Source: Antitrichia curtipendula (taxonomy: Eukaryota; Streptophyta; Bryopsida; Hypnales; Leucodontaceae). From it: a stretch of 64,000 nt of DNA. Each line of letters begins with the position of its first letter. Position 1 is the stretch's first letter. Under the pieces are notes generated by a model. The model worked only from the letters and a program-made list of their open reading frames with translations, was not told the DNA's origin and ran no database searches. Positions 1 to 9,802 of the stretch are shown here, piece by piece. The translations under genes were made by a program, and so were the position numbers. The DNA lies in assembly GCA_951230915.1 (NCBI GenBank), contig OX579640.1, positions 8,824,981-8,888,980 on the forward strand. The letters are read 5' to 3'.

Positions 1-270
1 GAAAAGTGCATTTGTAGACCATCAAACTCAACATAAGCAACGTGAGGTTGTAGGTGCAATTATGATCTTAGACTTGCAGAAGAGGGCTTGTCATTGAAGC
101 TTCAAATTACAACCAAAGAGCATACAATGTTTCCACATCAATACATGAACAATCTTAGGATCATGAACAGTCCTAGGTTTTATCATATAAACAAATATAC
201 AATGCCCCTATGCCCCTAATGTATCTTACTAACGCCTGAACTGCATTGTTCACTGGTCAATTCAAAGAGG

Positions 271-416
271 TCAAGCTTCATCAATATGGCGGCGGGCATG
301 CTCAAAGTCTTCAATCCTCTTTTTGTATCCTTCTTCTTTAATATTGAACTCTTTTTGTATGATCTCCTTCTCTCAACGAAGTTGTGAAACTTCGCCCTTT
401 AGGCCTTCAATAATCT
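271..416 (-). pseudogene. Out-of-frame coiled-coil tail of the adjacent ORF
   Basis: Directly downstream of the 314-codon ORF (417-1361), one base out of its frame, the minus strand reads a charged coiled-coil-like peptide (…LKIIEGLKGEVSQLR, a stop, then EKEIIQKEFNIKEEGYKKR…) that ends at a TGA at 271-273. The internal stop is TGA at 373-375, where an Arg codon (CGA) would fit. A one-base frame change plus a CGA-to-TGA change suggests that the original protein ran about 50 residues further. An unannotated small intron could explain the frame change but not the TGA. Confidence 0.4.
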
Positions 417-1361
417 TCAAATGAATAAAGAAGCATTGTCTAGGTTGGACATCCCTGTTTTCCCGTCCACCATATGTAATAACCCTTCTGTCATCATGGA
501 AGGCTCCAACTTAGTCCCATCTCCTGAACATCCTTGCTCAAGTTGGTTCCACCTATCAATAACCGCGAGTTGTTCTCCCAAATTCTCAAGTGGTTCAAAT
601 GATGATCCAACAACATTGCTGTGAATTTCTATTTCATCCTGTTCGATACGAACACCTTCAGTGCTCTCCAATGAAACCAAAGACTCATAATAAGACTGAA
701 GTTGAGTGTCTCTTAGATTAAGCAATATTTCATCCCTCTCCTCCTTTGTGCATCCAGATTTGAGGTCAACATCTGAATCTTCGGACCATTGTACCAACTC
801 ATCTGCAGTGTGTTCTATAGCATATTTTGCCTTAGACAAGCCCCCATAGCTATACTTCCGTTCATGTGGAATCTCAATGCTCTCTGGAGCTTTCACAATT
901 TGTGTTGAAGCAGTCTTTATCGTAGACCAATCTACACGACGAAGTAGTTTCTGCTCTGCATACACCATACGCAAGATGGCAAGGCTACATTCGTTCCTAT
1001 TTACATACACGGTGCGATATAGGTGCTGATGTACTTGGATGCATCTTTCAAGGAACTTTGGGTCCTTGCAATAGTGCAGGTTGGCTACACTGCGCTTGCA
1101 GTGTTTTTTGTGCTCACTGTGTGGAAATACTTTATCTATGTGTCGTATGTGACACCAATCAATGTATTTGTCACAAGTTTTTTTGGTCCAAGGTTGTGGT
1201 TCGGTTTCCCAACCAGCAAAGGCTAGCTTATTTGAATCAAATAGAATATGCAAGCGCTTTTTGGATGCTTTGCAATTGCGAGCCCTCCCCTTATCACGAG
1301 GCCTCATAGTACAAAGAACATCAACCGTTTCATTTATCGTGCCCTGACTAGATTGGGACAT
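417..1361 (-). CDS. Hypothetical Cys/His-rich protein, 314 aa
   Basis: I do not recognise this protein. It opens with ATG at 1361 and is a single uninterrupted frame of 314 codons. Its N-terminal half is basic and rich in Cys and His (CDKYIDWCHIRHIDKVF, then HKKHCKRS and LHYCKD), which could bind zinc or nucleic acid. The C-terminal half is acidic (about residues 190-280). No signal peptide or membrane segment is visible. The reading frame appears to have lost a coiled-coil tail (271-416). It is divergent from the hAT transposase that starts at 2058, with a GC-rich motif block between them, so it could be a transposon accessory ORF or a decaying host gene. No function is claimed. Confidence 0.45.
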   Translation of the reverse strand: MSQSSQGTINETVDVLCTMRPRDKGRARNCKASKKRLHILFDSNKLAFAGWETEPQPWTKKTCDKYIDWCHIRHIDKVFPHSEHKKHCKRSVANLHYCKDPKFLERCIQVHQHLYRTVYVNRNECSLAILRMVYAEQKLLRRVDWSTIKTASTQIVKAPESIEIPHERKYSYGGLSKAKYAIEHTADELVQWSEDSDVDLKSGCTKEERDEILLNLRDTQLQSYYESLVSLESTEGVRIEQDEIEIHSNVVGSSFEPLENLGEQLAVIDRWNQLEQGCSGDGTKLEPSMMTEGLLHMVDGKTGMSNLDNASLFI

Positions 1362-1527
1362 ACTGCATCAAGATTTTAGCGCATGCTAAGAACAAATCTC
1401 AACTACGGAATAGTGCAATTGTTTTTAATTGGAAGGAAGGAAGTAGTGAAATGGACGTGACGAGTCCTGATTGCAATGCTGAGGTCTAAAGCCCCAACAT
1501 GGAGCTCTAGAGCGAATTCCACGATTT

Positions 1528-1760
1528 CAGGGCTGACCGGTCGGCATTGGGGAACGTACCCGGACTGGGCGGGTACTTATGGGCCTTGGCGCGCACACGA
1601 AGAGCGCACTCCGTTCCCGCCCAGTGAAACTGTCCGGGCGCGGACTTCCGCGACAACGTCCCCGCCCATGCCCTGCGTCCACGCTTGACCTTCTCGCGTC
1701 CGCGCCCGGACTGTTTGCGTCCGCGCCCGAGCCCAACAACGTTCGCGCTCATGTGACAAG
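1528..1760. repeat. CAGGG-type terminus plus GC-rich motif array, left end of the hAT element
   Basis: The block begins CAGGGCTGACCGGTCGG at 1528 and then carries about ten degenerate copies, in both orientations, of a motif close to GTCCGCGCCCG (for example near 1630, 1698 and 1722). CAGGG is the usual start of hAT terminal inverted repeats, and hAT elements carry clusters of short transposase-binding motifs just inside their ends. The block resembles 16791-17539 in base composition, motif and terminal bases. A partner terminus (TGAGCCCTG at 5926-5934) exists, but 8-bp target duplications do not match, so the element limits remain uncertain. Confidence 0.45.
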
Positions 1761-1804
1761 TCCTCGCCTGTACTGACTAGGTTCCCGCCACTACAACGAT
1801 ATTG

Positions 1805-1812
1805 TATAAAAG
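1805..1812 (+). promoter_or_regulatory. Probable TATA box of the hAT transposase gene
   Basis: TATAAAAG lies about 250 bp upstream of the first in-frame ATG (2058), just inside the GC-rich array. The spacing fits a transcript with a leader of roughly 200 nt. The call rests on sequence match only. Confidence 0.4.
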
Positions 1813-2057
1813 CAGAGGGGGCAGCAAGAGGCCATTTGTCTTCCACCCGTGCCTCTTTCCAGATGTTCATTTTGAGTTCCTGGGTTGATTGAGATAGTGG
1901 GTGGAGGACTGCCCCGGTTTTCTGCTGAGGTGATGTCAAAATCAGTTCAAGCGGACGATCAGCGCTAACAGTTGTTACTGGCACGTATTCCTTGAAGACA
2001 TTGAAGAATCCTGAACCCTTGTTGAAACATCCTATTTTGCACTTACCCAGGGTTGTA

Positions 2058-5000
2058 ATGGGTACCTTACGAAAACAAACGAGGGAGTGGGAACCGTGGT
2101 ACGATTTTTCAGATGATGGAAGTAAAGTGACTTGCCTCTTCTGCAACAACACATTTAGCTACAAACGTGAGCGGGCTTTTGCGCATTTTGGGTTCAAAAA
2201 CAAGTCGGATAAATCTTTGTGTCCCCAAATGCCTCGGGCTGTGCGGCATCGATTTGCCAACTGTGCAAACTTTGTTCTTCAACGAATGATGGTTGAAAAC
2301 GTGGAAGGCATGCAGTCAGATCCGATCGCTCCAAGCATAGTTGGTCCCATAGCGAGTTCAAGCCAGTCCACTCAAAATGAAGTAACGGGGGGAGGGCAGA
2401 CAAATGGTAGTCATCCATCCGAATCATTTGAGCCTCCGCAACAATCTATGAGCCGCGCTGCTTCAAATTCAACAAGATCTGGACCAGTACATCAACAACG
2501 CATGGAGGATGCTATGAATATGGCAAAGAGGAAGGACTTAGATGAAAAGTGGGCAAGTTTTTTCTATGAAGCGAATGTGCCATTCAATGTGGCGAGGAAT
2601 CCAGCATTCATCGCGGCGGTGAGGGCAACCTCTGTAGCGCGCTTTGAATACAGTCCACCTTTGTACCATCAGTTCAGGACCCATTTGATTGAACCCAAGA
2701 GATTGCAAATCGAGAACGAGATCAAAGCAAAAACGGCCTTTGCTGTGAAGAATTATGGGGTCACGCTATGCACCGATGGTTGGGACAACGTCAATCGTCG
2801 GCCCCTAATGAACGTCATGATGTCTTGTCCCACTGGTGATGTGTTTTTGGGATCCATAGACACGTCTGGGCAACTGAAGACCATGACGTACATAGCAGAC
2901 CAAGTGAAAGCCTTCATCGACAAGGTGGGTCCCAAATATGTAACCCAAATTTGTACTGACAACGCCAAAAACATGCTTGGAGCAATGAAGGATGTCATTT
3001 CCACGTACCCACATATCTTCAAGTAGGGTTGTATGGCGCATACACTAGATTTGTTGTTGGAAGATTGGGCCAAACTCCCCGGTTCCAAGAACTTAATTGC
3101 CCGGGCAAAACACCTGTGCCAATACATTAGGGCCCATCATGCAACAATGTCCACTTTTCGTGAATTGAGTCCAAACAAGCAGCTCTTAGTGCCTGCCGAA
3201 ACCCGCTTTGCTTGTAACTTCTTGATGATGCAACGGTTGGTTCTATTGAGGACTGCACTGGAGGCCTTGATACTACACCCACGTGTTCAGGATTACATGG
3301 CGGGGTTACGGGATGTATCAAATGGTCCGCAATCGGCTACCATCGCAGGCTCTGTGGTCCACACTATTAGAGAGCTGGGTTTTGGGCAACGATGCAGAGA
3401 TTATGTATTCATAGTGGAAGACGTGCTGAAGGCCTTGCGTGTGTTTGATGGCCGAGAACCAGCCATGGGCAAGGCGTGGCTTACAATGCACAATTTGAGG
3501 GCACACGTGTTTTCACTAAGAGAGCCACCCTTCAACCTACCCGACGTCTTAGCTAACGATTTGGAGATAACCTTCGAAAAAAGATGGAAATTCGGATTTA
3601 CTGATCTTCACTATGCAGGTGCGTTGTTGAATCCATACATCAGGGACCATCCGCAGCTTAAAGAAGACGGAACTGCGTTGCGTGCATTGTATCGGGTTGT
3701 CCACAAATTAAAAGATGTGGTGGGTGTGCGTTTTGATGTCGTCATGGAGGAACTAACTGAATACGAAGAGGGTACTGGACCATACAGTCCTGACAAAACA
3801 CCCAACATTCATGAGAGCAGTTTGCTTCCCCACCAATGGTGGCACCGGATCGCAGATCGGGCCTTGTCCAAAATAGCAGAGCGTGTTCTATTCCTTACAT
3901 GTTCGGCATCGTCTTGTGAAAGGAATTGGAGTATGTATTTCTTTGTCCACAACAGGAGCAGAAATTGCTTGACAGTGGATAAGGCCGAAGCTTTGGTATA
4001 CATCTATACCAATAGCCGTGTCCTTCGTCAGAGACCAGGGGCCGATCCAGTTCGTTGGTATGACGTAAATGTGCTCTCGGAAGATTCCGATCCAGATGCT
4101 CTTGGCCTCGTCCAGGTGAACGAACCTAATCGAGCATTTGCTGCAATGCAAGCAGAAGATGCGGAAGACGAAGAGATGGAAATGCCTACGGCCCCTGCGC
4201 CATTCCGGGCAAATGTAGATTTGTGGGGAGAAGGGGCCGATCACCTCGAGGAAGCGAGGAATTACTACGGGGTTGGACCAGATCTCGATGACAATATTCC
4301 TGAAAATCATTGGGGGCCCGGTCCTCGCTGCAACCTTTCATCTCCTCCTGTTCCAAACGAAGGCGTTGGTGGAGCGTATGCTGGTCAACGAATCTCTTCT
4401 TCTTCCGAGGGGGAAGAAGCCAATGCAGCAATTCCTGGCAATGATGATCCCCCCTCCGACGATGACAACAACAACAATCACCCCCGTCCAGGAAACAATG
4501 GAGGGAATAGAGACGACTCCAATGATGGGAATGGAGGGAATTTGGGGAATCGTACAACTCAAAATAATGATGGGTCTGCCCATAATGGCAACGGTAGTAG
4601 GAGACTTGGCGGGGTGGGAGGCCAAGCCGGTGACAATATATCCGAAACAAGGCACCATACTACAAACATCGGAGGTACGAGAATGGCTCGTATAGATGCA
4701 ACAAATGAACGGCACATTGGTTTTGGGAGGCGTTTTGACCCTGAGCGTGTGGAAAATGATGACATTCTTCAAACACAATTTAGTGCTGCGCTCCCGCCTT
4801 CTTTTGCGGCTCCTATAATTGGTCATGGACGAGGCCGAGAGGTGCAACGGTCTATTCCATCTGCTACTAGAACTCCAAATCCTACCTCCATACATTTTGG
4901 AGAAGGATTAGGCTCTATAGGGAATGCTGAAGTGACGGTGGAGAACATTTCGAATACTACTAGAGGTGGAAGACCCCCTCAAATCCCTTGTGACCCCCCC

Positions 5001-5465
5001 ATGGGTGAATATGTGTCGCGTTCTCGTGGTTCTCGCGGAGGAAAGAACACTAGCAGAGCATCATCGTCAACCTCCCCTACAAACCCTATCCGGGGAATAG
5101 GAGTGAGACGCCATGGAGTGCTGATAGAACCGTTCACCCGAACGGACACTCCGGACCCCACTTTGACGACCACACCATCTGTGATTTCTGGAGGTCGAAG
5201 AGGACCGGCTGTAGAGGCTGATGGCACAGACCCTGCTGCGAAACGACACAAGAGGTTTGTGCCCAGATATCGTGGACGTGGAAGAATAGTCACTGAGCTT
5301 CGAAATGAAAATTCTGAGGTCGAGGGCTATCAGACCTCAGATGCTGATGTGTGTATTCCAACTGCTCATCGAGCGGGGCCTTCTGGCCAGGAAGTCCGTA
5401 GATCAAGTCGTTTGAATAATGCAACGCAACCAACACCAGATCTTGAAGACAATTCAAGCACTTGA
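2058..5465 (+). pseudogene. hAT-superfamily transposase with one in-frame TAG and a long disordered C-terminal tail
   Basis: The frame runs 1,136 codons from ATG 2058 to TGA 5463-5465 and is broken once, by TAG at 3024-3026. Visible in order: a BED-type zinc finger (about residues 10-50, WYDF…CLFC…H), a DUF659-like catalytic region with the first Asp in LCTDGWD (about residue 240) and the second in CTDNAKN (about 301), then GCMAHTLDLLLEDW directly after the stop, and the hAT dimerisation signature SSCERNWS…RNCL near 3910-3970. The TAG falls where Gln (CAG) would fit, before the conserved GC-x-AH motif. Beyond the dimerisation domain, about 430 residues are low-complexity: acidic first, then Asn/Gly/Asp-rich, then with RG/RGG motifs (GHGRGRE, GSRGGK, RYRGRGR) and basic stretches. 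Typical hAT transposases end soon after the dimerisation domain. With a single lesion, this is a recently inactivated copy or one that depends on readthrough. Confidence 0.85.
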
Positions 5466-6236
5466 AAGAAAGATGCAGGATGAAGAGAAAGGGTTGGAAT
5501 GTTCTTTTGATAACCAGCACAAAAGTCCATTTGTCAAGGAAGTATATGGCTAGATATTTAGTATACATTTATATCTTTAGCCATGTAGTCAGCGTGTCAT
5601 GGTTGTATTGTTATTTTATTTTGCAATGCATGAAATCTATAAGTATTTCTAGTTATCACAATGATGAGAGCATGCGTCTTATTTTTTTAATGTGTCATGC
5701 ATGTTAAATGCGCTTGCGAACCACATGGAATACTACATGCTTTGTGAGTTTGTGTTTTGCAAATTGCAATCTTTATTTGACATATTACAAATAACTTATT
5801 ATTAAATTTTACGTTTGAAAGTTGAAACTTCTAACTTTTTTATCATAAAGACCCATGAATTGGTTAAGTCCTAAGTAAATGTCCAAGGCAACTAATTATT
5901 ATGTCGATAATACTGTGGAAGTAAATGAGCCCTGGGTCCAAGCATCTTAATAGGAGCCACTAGTAGACGTTAGGGGACTCCTTTGGATACTTATTTTACT
6001 CTAAGGAGGTGCCAACTTTGGTCACTAATGGTAATTAAACCTGCCGAAAATAGTTAGGTACAGGACATTAATGACGTGTGGGAAATAGAATTTTCAAATT
6101 TTCCCCGCTTCCTTCTCTCTTGGCCAAGTTTGTCTATCGCTTCCTCAGCGCGTGCTGCACCTTGTTTCGAGAGATTGGAATTTGCAATTGTTCGCTACTT
6201 TCGACTCTGTCAACTTGGTCAGCTTGGGGTTCAGCG
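5466..6236. other. Intergenic, between hAT transposase and RING-like gene
   Basis: No coding region is supported. The first half is AT-rich 3' flank of the transposase. TGAGCCCTG at 5926-5934 is a candidate right hAT terminus. About 20 bases at 5936-5955 recur inverted near 16465-16485. The last 170 bp are the 5' flank or leader of the gene starting at 6237. Confidence 0.4.
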
Positions 6237-9200
6237 ATGGAGGAGACGGGGGTATGTCGGGAGAGTTCAAGCAAGGAAGAGAAACGAGCGCGGCGAGACA
6301 GTTTCGGAAAGGATTCCGAGAGGAAACTAAATATGAAGCCAGACATGAGTATTCAGAAGTGCCAAGAGGAGATCGCGTTCTACAATGCACAAACAGAGAA
6401 GTTTTTTGAAGAAGAGAGGGGGTTGCTGAGCGTAGGACTGAACCCTAAGGTAGCTCACGAGGTAGCCTTCATCACCGACGCAGATGTGGAGGAGTTGTTT
6501 GGGAAGTGCACCAAATTTCGCACGACAAATACTTGTTTGAATCCAAATGCAAGAAAGGACCTCATGGATTTGTATTCGAAGATTTATGGATCTACCTCCG
6601 TTACAACAACGAGTTCGCCGGGTGGCTCGTGAAGGGGTACGTTGCGCATTTGAAGAAGAAAAAGGTGAATTGGGCTTTGGCGGCTTCTTCGACAGCTTCC
6701 GAGAAAGCCGAACGAGCTCATAGGCTCCTGCTGCGACTACAATATTCTGAGTGCAGTGACGACGGAACAGCTTCAGGATTGAAGCAGAGTACTTGCACTT
6801 CCCACCGAGATGGCAGTGGCGGGCGCAGTGTGGGAGCGATTGTAAAAGCAGAGGGAGCGCAAGTCAGGCCAGAGAGCACTCCGTCGGATTTAGGGTTGAC
6901 GAGCGTCTATTCTTACGGGGTGTCATCTGATGATTTAGATTTAGTTCGACGTGTTAGTCAAATTGAGAGTGAGATTCTTGGAATTGCCTCGAGTAAAGTC
7001 AAATTTGTAGAGACTGAGTGCAAGAGAATTGGGGAAAGACTTGTTGGATTCAAGTTCAGTATGGATGATCGTCGCATTATAGCAAAGGAAGATGAAGAGA
7101 AGGTCTTGCAAGTGCGATTAGAATTCGACCGAGCTACTAACGCAATTCTTGAACTGGAATTGCAGGTACAATCTAGGGTTTAGGGCGCTCTAATTTTCCA
7201 TGTCCTATACTGGTGTGTATTGCTTAGTGTGGATTGAGGGTTTAGGGATGTTGGTTGCTTACGGTGAATTTTGAATTTACAGTGGGTGCACAGCTTCTTC
7301 TTTGCGCTCACAAACCGGCCATTTTGTACAGGCGACTGGCATTTCCATCGGAGGTGCTGAGCACAATGAATTCAAAGAGATGTTGGAGATCTTGCAGTGT
7401 AACAAGGATTCACTCGAAAGGAAGCTGGACGTCATTCAAACTGTAGCAGAGTCCAGTCGACTGAGGGCTATGAAGGGGGAGGACTTATACCAAGACATGG
7501 AAGAAGAGCAGATGAGAGCACAATCAGATCTTGAAATTCTCAGGAGGCAGATTGTGGACATGACAAGACATGTAGCCGTTGTGGAGGAGCAATGTGTCCA
7601 GATGGAAAAAGGAGGTGGCATGTCCCTCTGGCCGAGGCCAGTGCTCCATCCACCAGTGGCAAAGGAAGTTAATGTGAACCCTCTTACTTTGTCGCTACAC
7701 CCTTGCATATTCTGCAACAGGGATTACCCATATTATGACATTGTGATTGCTTCTTGCAAACACATCTACCATGTATTTTGTGCAGCAGCTGCTACAAAAC
7801 TGAAGAATAGGTGCACTCGGTGTGATGAAGTTTTCCACCCTCACTGGTGGCAAAATTTTGGCTTTCGGGGTGCATACCCAGGCTTGGAAGATGAGATCCT
7901 GAGGCTAGAATTACCGGCACAGGTAGAGGAGCTAAGGAAATCTCTGAAGGAGACTGGCAGCCGTCACATTATGAATTGTAAGTGGCTTCTTCATTTGATT
8001 GTTGCTTGAGGCAGTGCTTGTCTTCCGTGTTCTTAAGCCCGTTTCATTGCTTTTGATTAGGACCTCAAACAATGGATTAGAAGACCGTATTCCTGAAGTC
8101 CTTGAGCCGCTTGCTTAAATCTGCTTCTCATTCGGTTGTTCAGCTAAGATTAGGTCCCAAGTGCCCTTCTTATTTGCAGTAAGCCGTATTGGTTGCTGCT
8201 TATGACAAGGTACTTTCTACTTACTGAGAGCCCTTACTGTTTTTTTCAAGGCTCTTTTTGCTTACTGAGAATCCTTATCGGTTTTGACAGGGCTCTTTTT
8301 CCTTACCAAGAATCCTTACTGCTTCTGATAGGGTTCTTTCTACATACCAAGAGTCCTTATTGCTTATAACTTTGTTCTTCTTCCTTACCGATAATCCTTA
8401 TTGCTTTTGACTTTATTCTTTGTGCTTATCGAGAGTCCTTCCTACTTGTGATAGAGTTCATTGTACTTATCGAGAGTCGTTATTGCTTACACAAGAAAGG
8501 CTCACACTCAATTCACGAGTATGTCACTATTAAAATTGTCATGTTGCTTACAGTTCCTTATTGTTATTTACAGTTCCTTATTGCTACTTACAGTTCCTTA
8601 TTGCTACTTACAGTTCCTTATTGCTACTTACAGTTCCTTATTGCTACTTACAGTTCCTTATTGCTACTTACAGTTCCTTATTGCTACTTACAGTTCCTTA
8701 TAGTTGCTTACAGCTACGGATTGCTTACTGCTTCTAAGATGCTTCTTGCTTATTGCGCTAGTCAGGCACTCTCTTGTCTACGCTTCAATGTACGTGCTGT
8801 GGTTTATGGTTATTTGTTTCTTATTTAGGGTGTACTTCAATCATTTTTAACTGCCTTATTATTACTATGAGCTTATTGTAGATGGGATTCTGTGTTCAGG
8901 GACTCAATCCAGCTTGAAGCTTTCCGATTGGGGATCTTCTAGATCCATGCAACAAAGTTTTGATCCGCTTAGTGGAAGGCGGAGCATAGCCACAACAAGT
9001 GTGCATAGGCTTCCATCCCTTGCTTCTACCACTCCGTCTGAAGAACATGGCAACCGAGAATTAGAGCTGGTGATTTCAAACTCACGAGGACAAGAAGTGG
9101 AATCTCCTGTAAAGAATCGCTGCATTCAACGTCAAGCAATTGATCCTGTAGACGTCACCCTAAATCCAGGTATAGACCTGAATTGCAAAAACTTGTTTGT

Positions 9201-9802
9201 GAAGAGTGCCTTTGGTTTATGGTTTAGCATAATGCTAAGTTAAATGGCTTTGGTATTCATGGAATCTTTCATTGGGTGTGCTTGGTAGTTGGCACAGAAC
9301 CATCCGGGGCAGCAGAAGGACAGCACTGTGGTAAGATTGCTTACAACCTCCTTGATTCTAGAACTTCTTCGGGTGTAAACTATTTCTTGCTTCCAAAGTT
9401 GAGTCTCAGCCGATATGCTGCAATTGCTTCAGGTTTCTGGTGTTATGCTCCTCGTGTGCAGAAAATTCAGATAGTCCAAGTGAGTCCGAGCTTCCCAACA
9501 TTTCAAACCGGCGATATTCACTGCTGAAGAGACCTACAGATCTGCCAGAAGAGGACGGAGATCGAAGGAAAAAGATTGCTCTCACTAGCTTAGGAGAGAA
9601 AACTATAAAAGTGCAAGTTGAATTAGAGACTCAAGTGGAATTGAATGGCAAGGAAACAAGAGAGGGTAGTCTAGTTTTGAATTTCACCGCTGAGAAGGGT
9701 AAGGGAAAAGCAAAGTGCTCAAAAAGAAAGACCCGAGAGTCTCAGCCTCCATGTCCCAGTACCGGCCGAGTTTGTACACGATCTGACACTAAAAGGAAAT
9801 GA
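6237..9802 (+). CDS. Coiled-coil protein with RING-like zinc finger, 704 aa, six exons
   Basis: I do not recognise the family. The model is 6237-6449, 6554-7165, 7332-7977, 8900-9169, 9298-9330 and 9462-9802. All junctions are GT-AG with matching phases, giving 704 aa without a stop. The first intron is only 104 bp; without it the reading frame appears shifted near 6450-6630. Residues about 200-275 and 285-375 are rich in Glu, Lys and Leu and look like coiled coil. A RING-like finger lies at about residues 400-440: CIFC, then CKHIYHVFC, then CTRC, with two His in the central position. The last exon is basic with Lys/Arg clusters (DRRKK, KCSKRKTR) that could act as a nuclear signal. An E3 ubiquitin-ligase or chromatin-associated role is possible from the finger plus coiled coil, but this is inference. 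Intron 3 (7978-8899) holds two minisatellites. Confidence 0.7.
8180..8508 (+). repeat. 41-bp minisatellite, about 8 copies, intronic
   Basis: The phrase TTACTGAGAGYCCTTAYTG and its variants recur at 8221, 8262, 8303, 8344, 8385, 8426 and 8467, that is every 41 bp exactly, with a weaker copy at 8180. Copies differ by substitutions but not length. The array lies in intron 3 of the RING-like gene. Confidence 0.85.
8551..8710 (+). repeat. 20-bp minisatellite, 8 near-identical copies, intronic
   Basis: The unit CAGTTCCTTATTGCTACTTA starts at 8551 and repeats every 20 bp to about 8710; units from 8591 to 8690 are identical. The core (TCCTTATTGCT) is also the core of the adjacent 41-bp array, so the 20-bp array probably grew from it more recently. 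It creates a spurious open frame reading repeated LLLLTVPYCYLQF. Confidence 0.9.

Noticed and set aside
1520..5942. 8-bp target-site duplication and full limits of the hAT element
   Set aside because: The 8 bases before CAGGG at 1528 (CACGATTT) and those after CCCTG at 5934 (GGTCCAAG) do not match, so the right terminus is not established.
6450..6632. Apparent frameshift in the first exon of the RING-like gene
   Set aside because: A 104-bp GT-AG intron (6450-6553) joins the two frames exactly and gives NPK|KGPHGF, so no lesion is needed.
8448..8828. Open frame of 126 codons with repeated hydrophobic peptide
   Set aside because: It is produced by the 20-bp minisatellite inside an intron and has no independent coding evidence.
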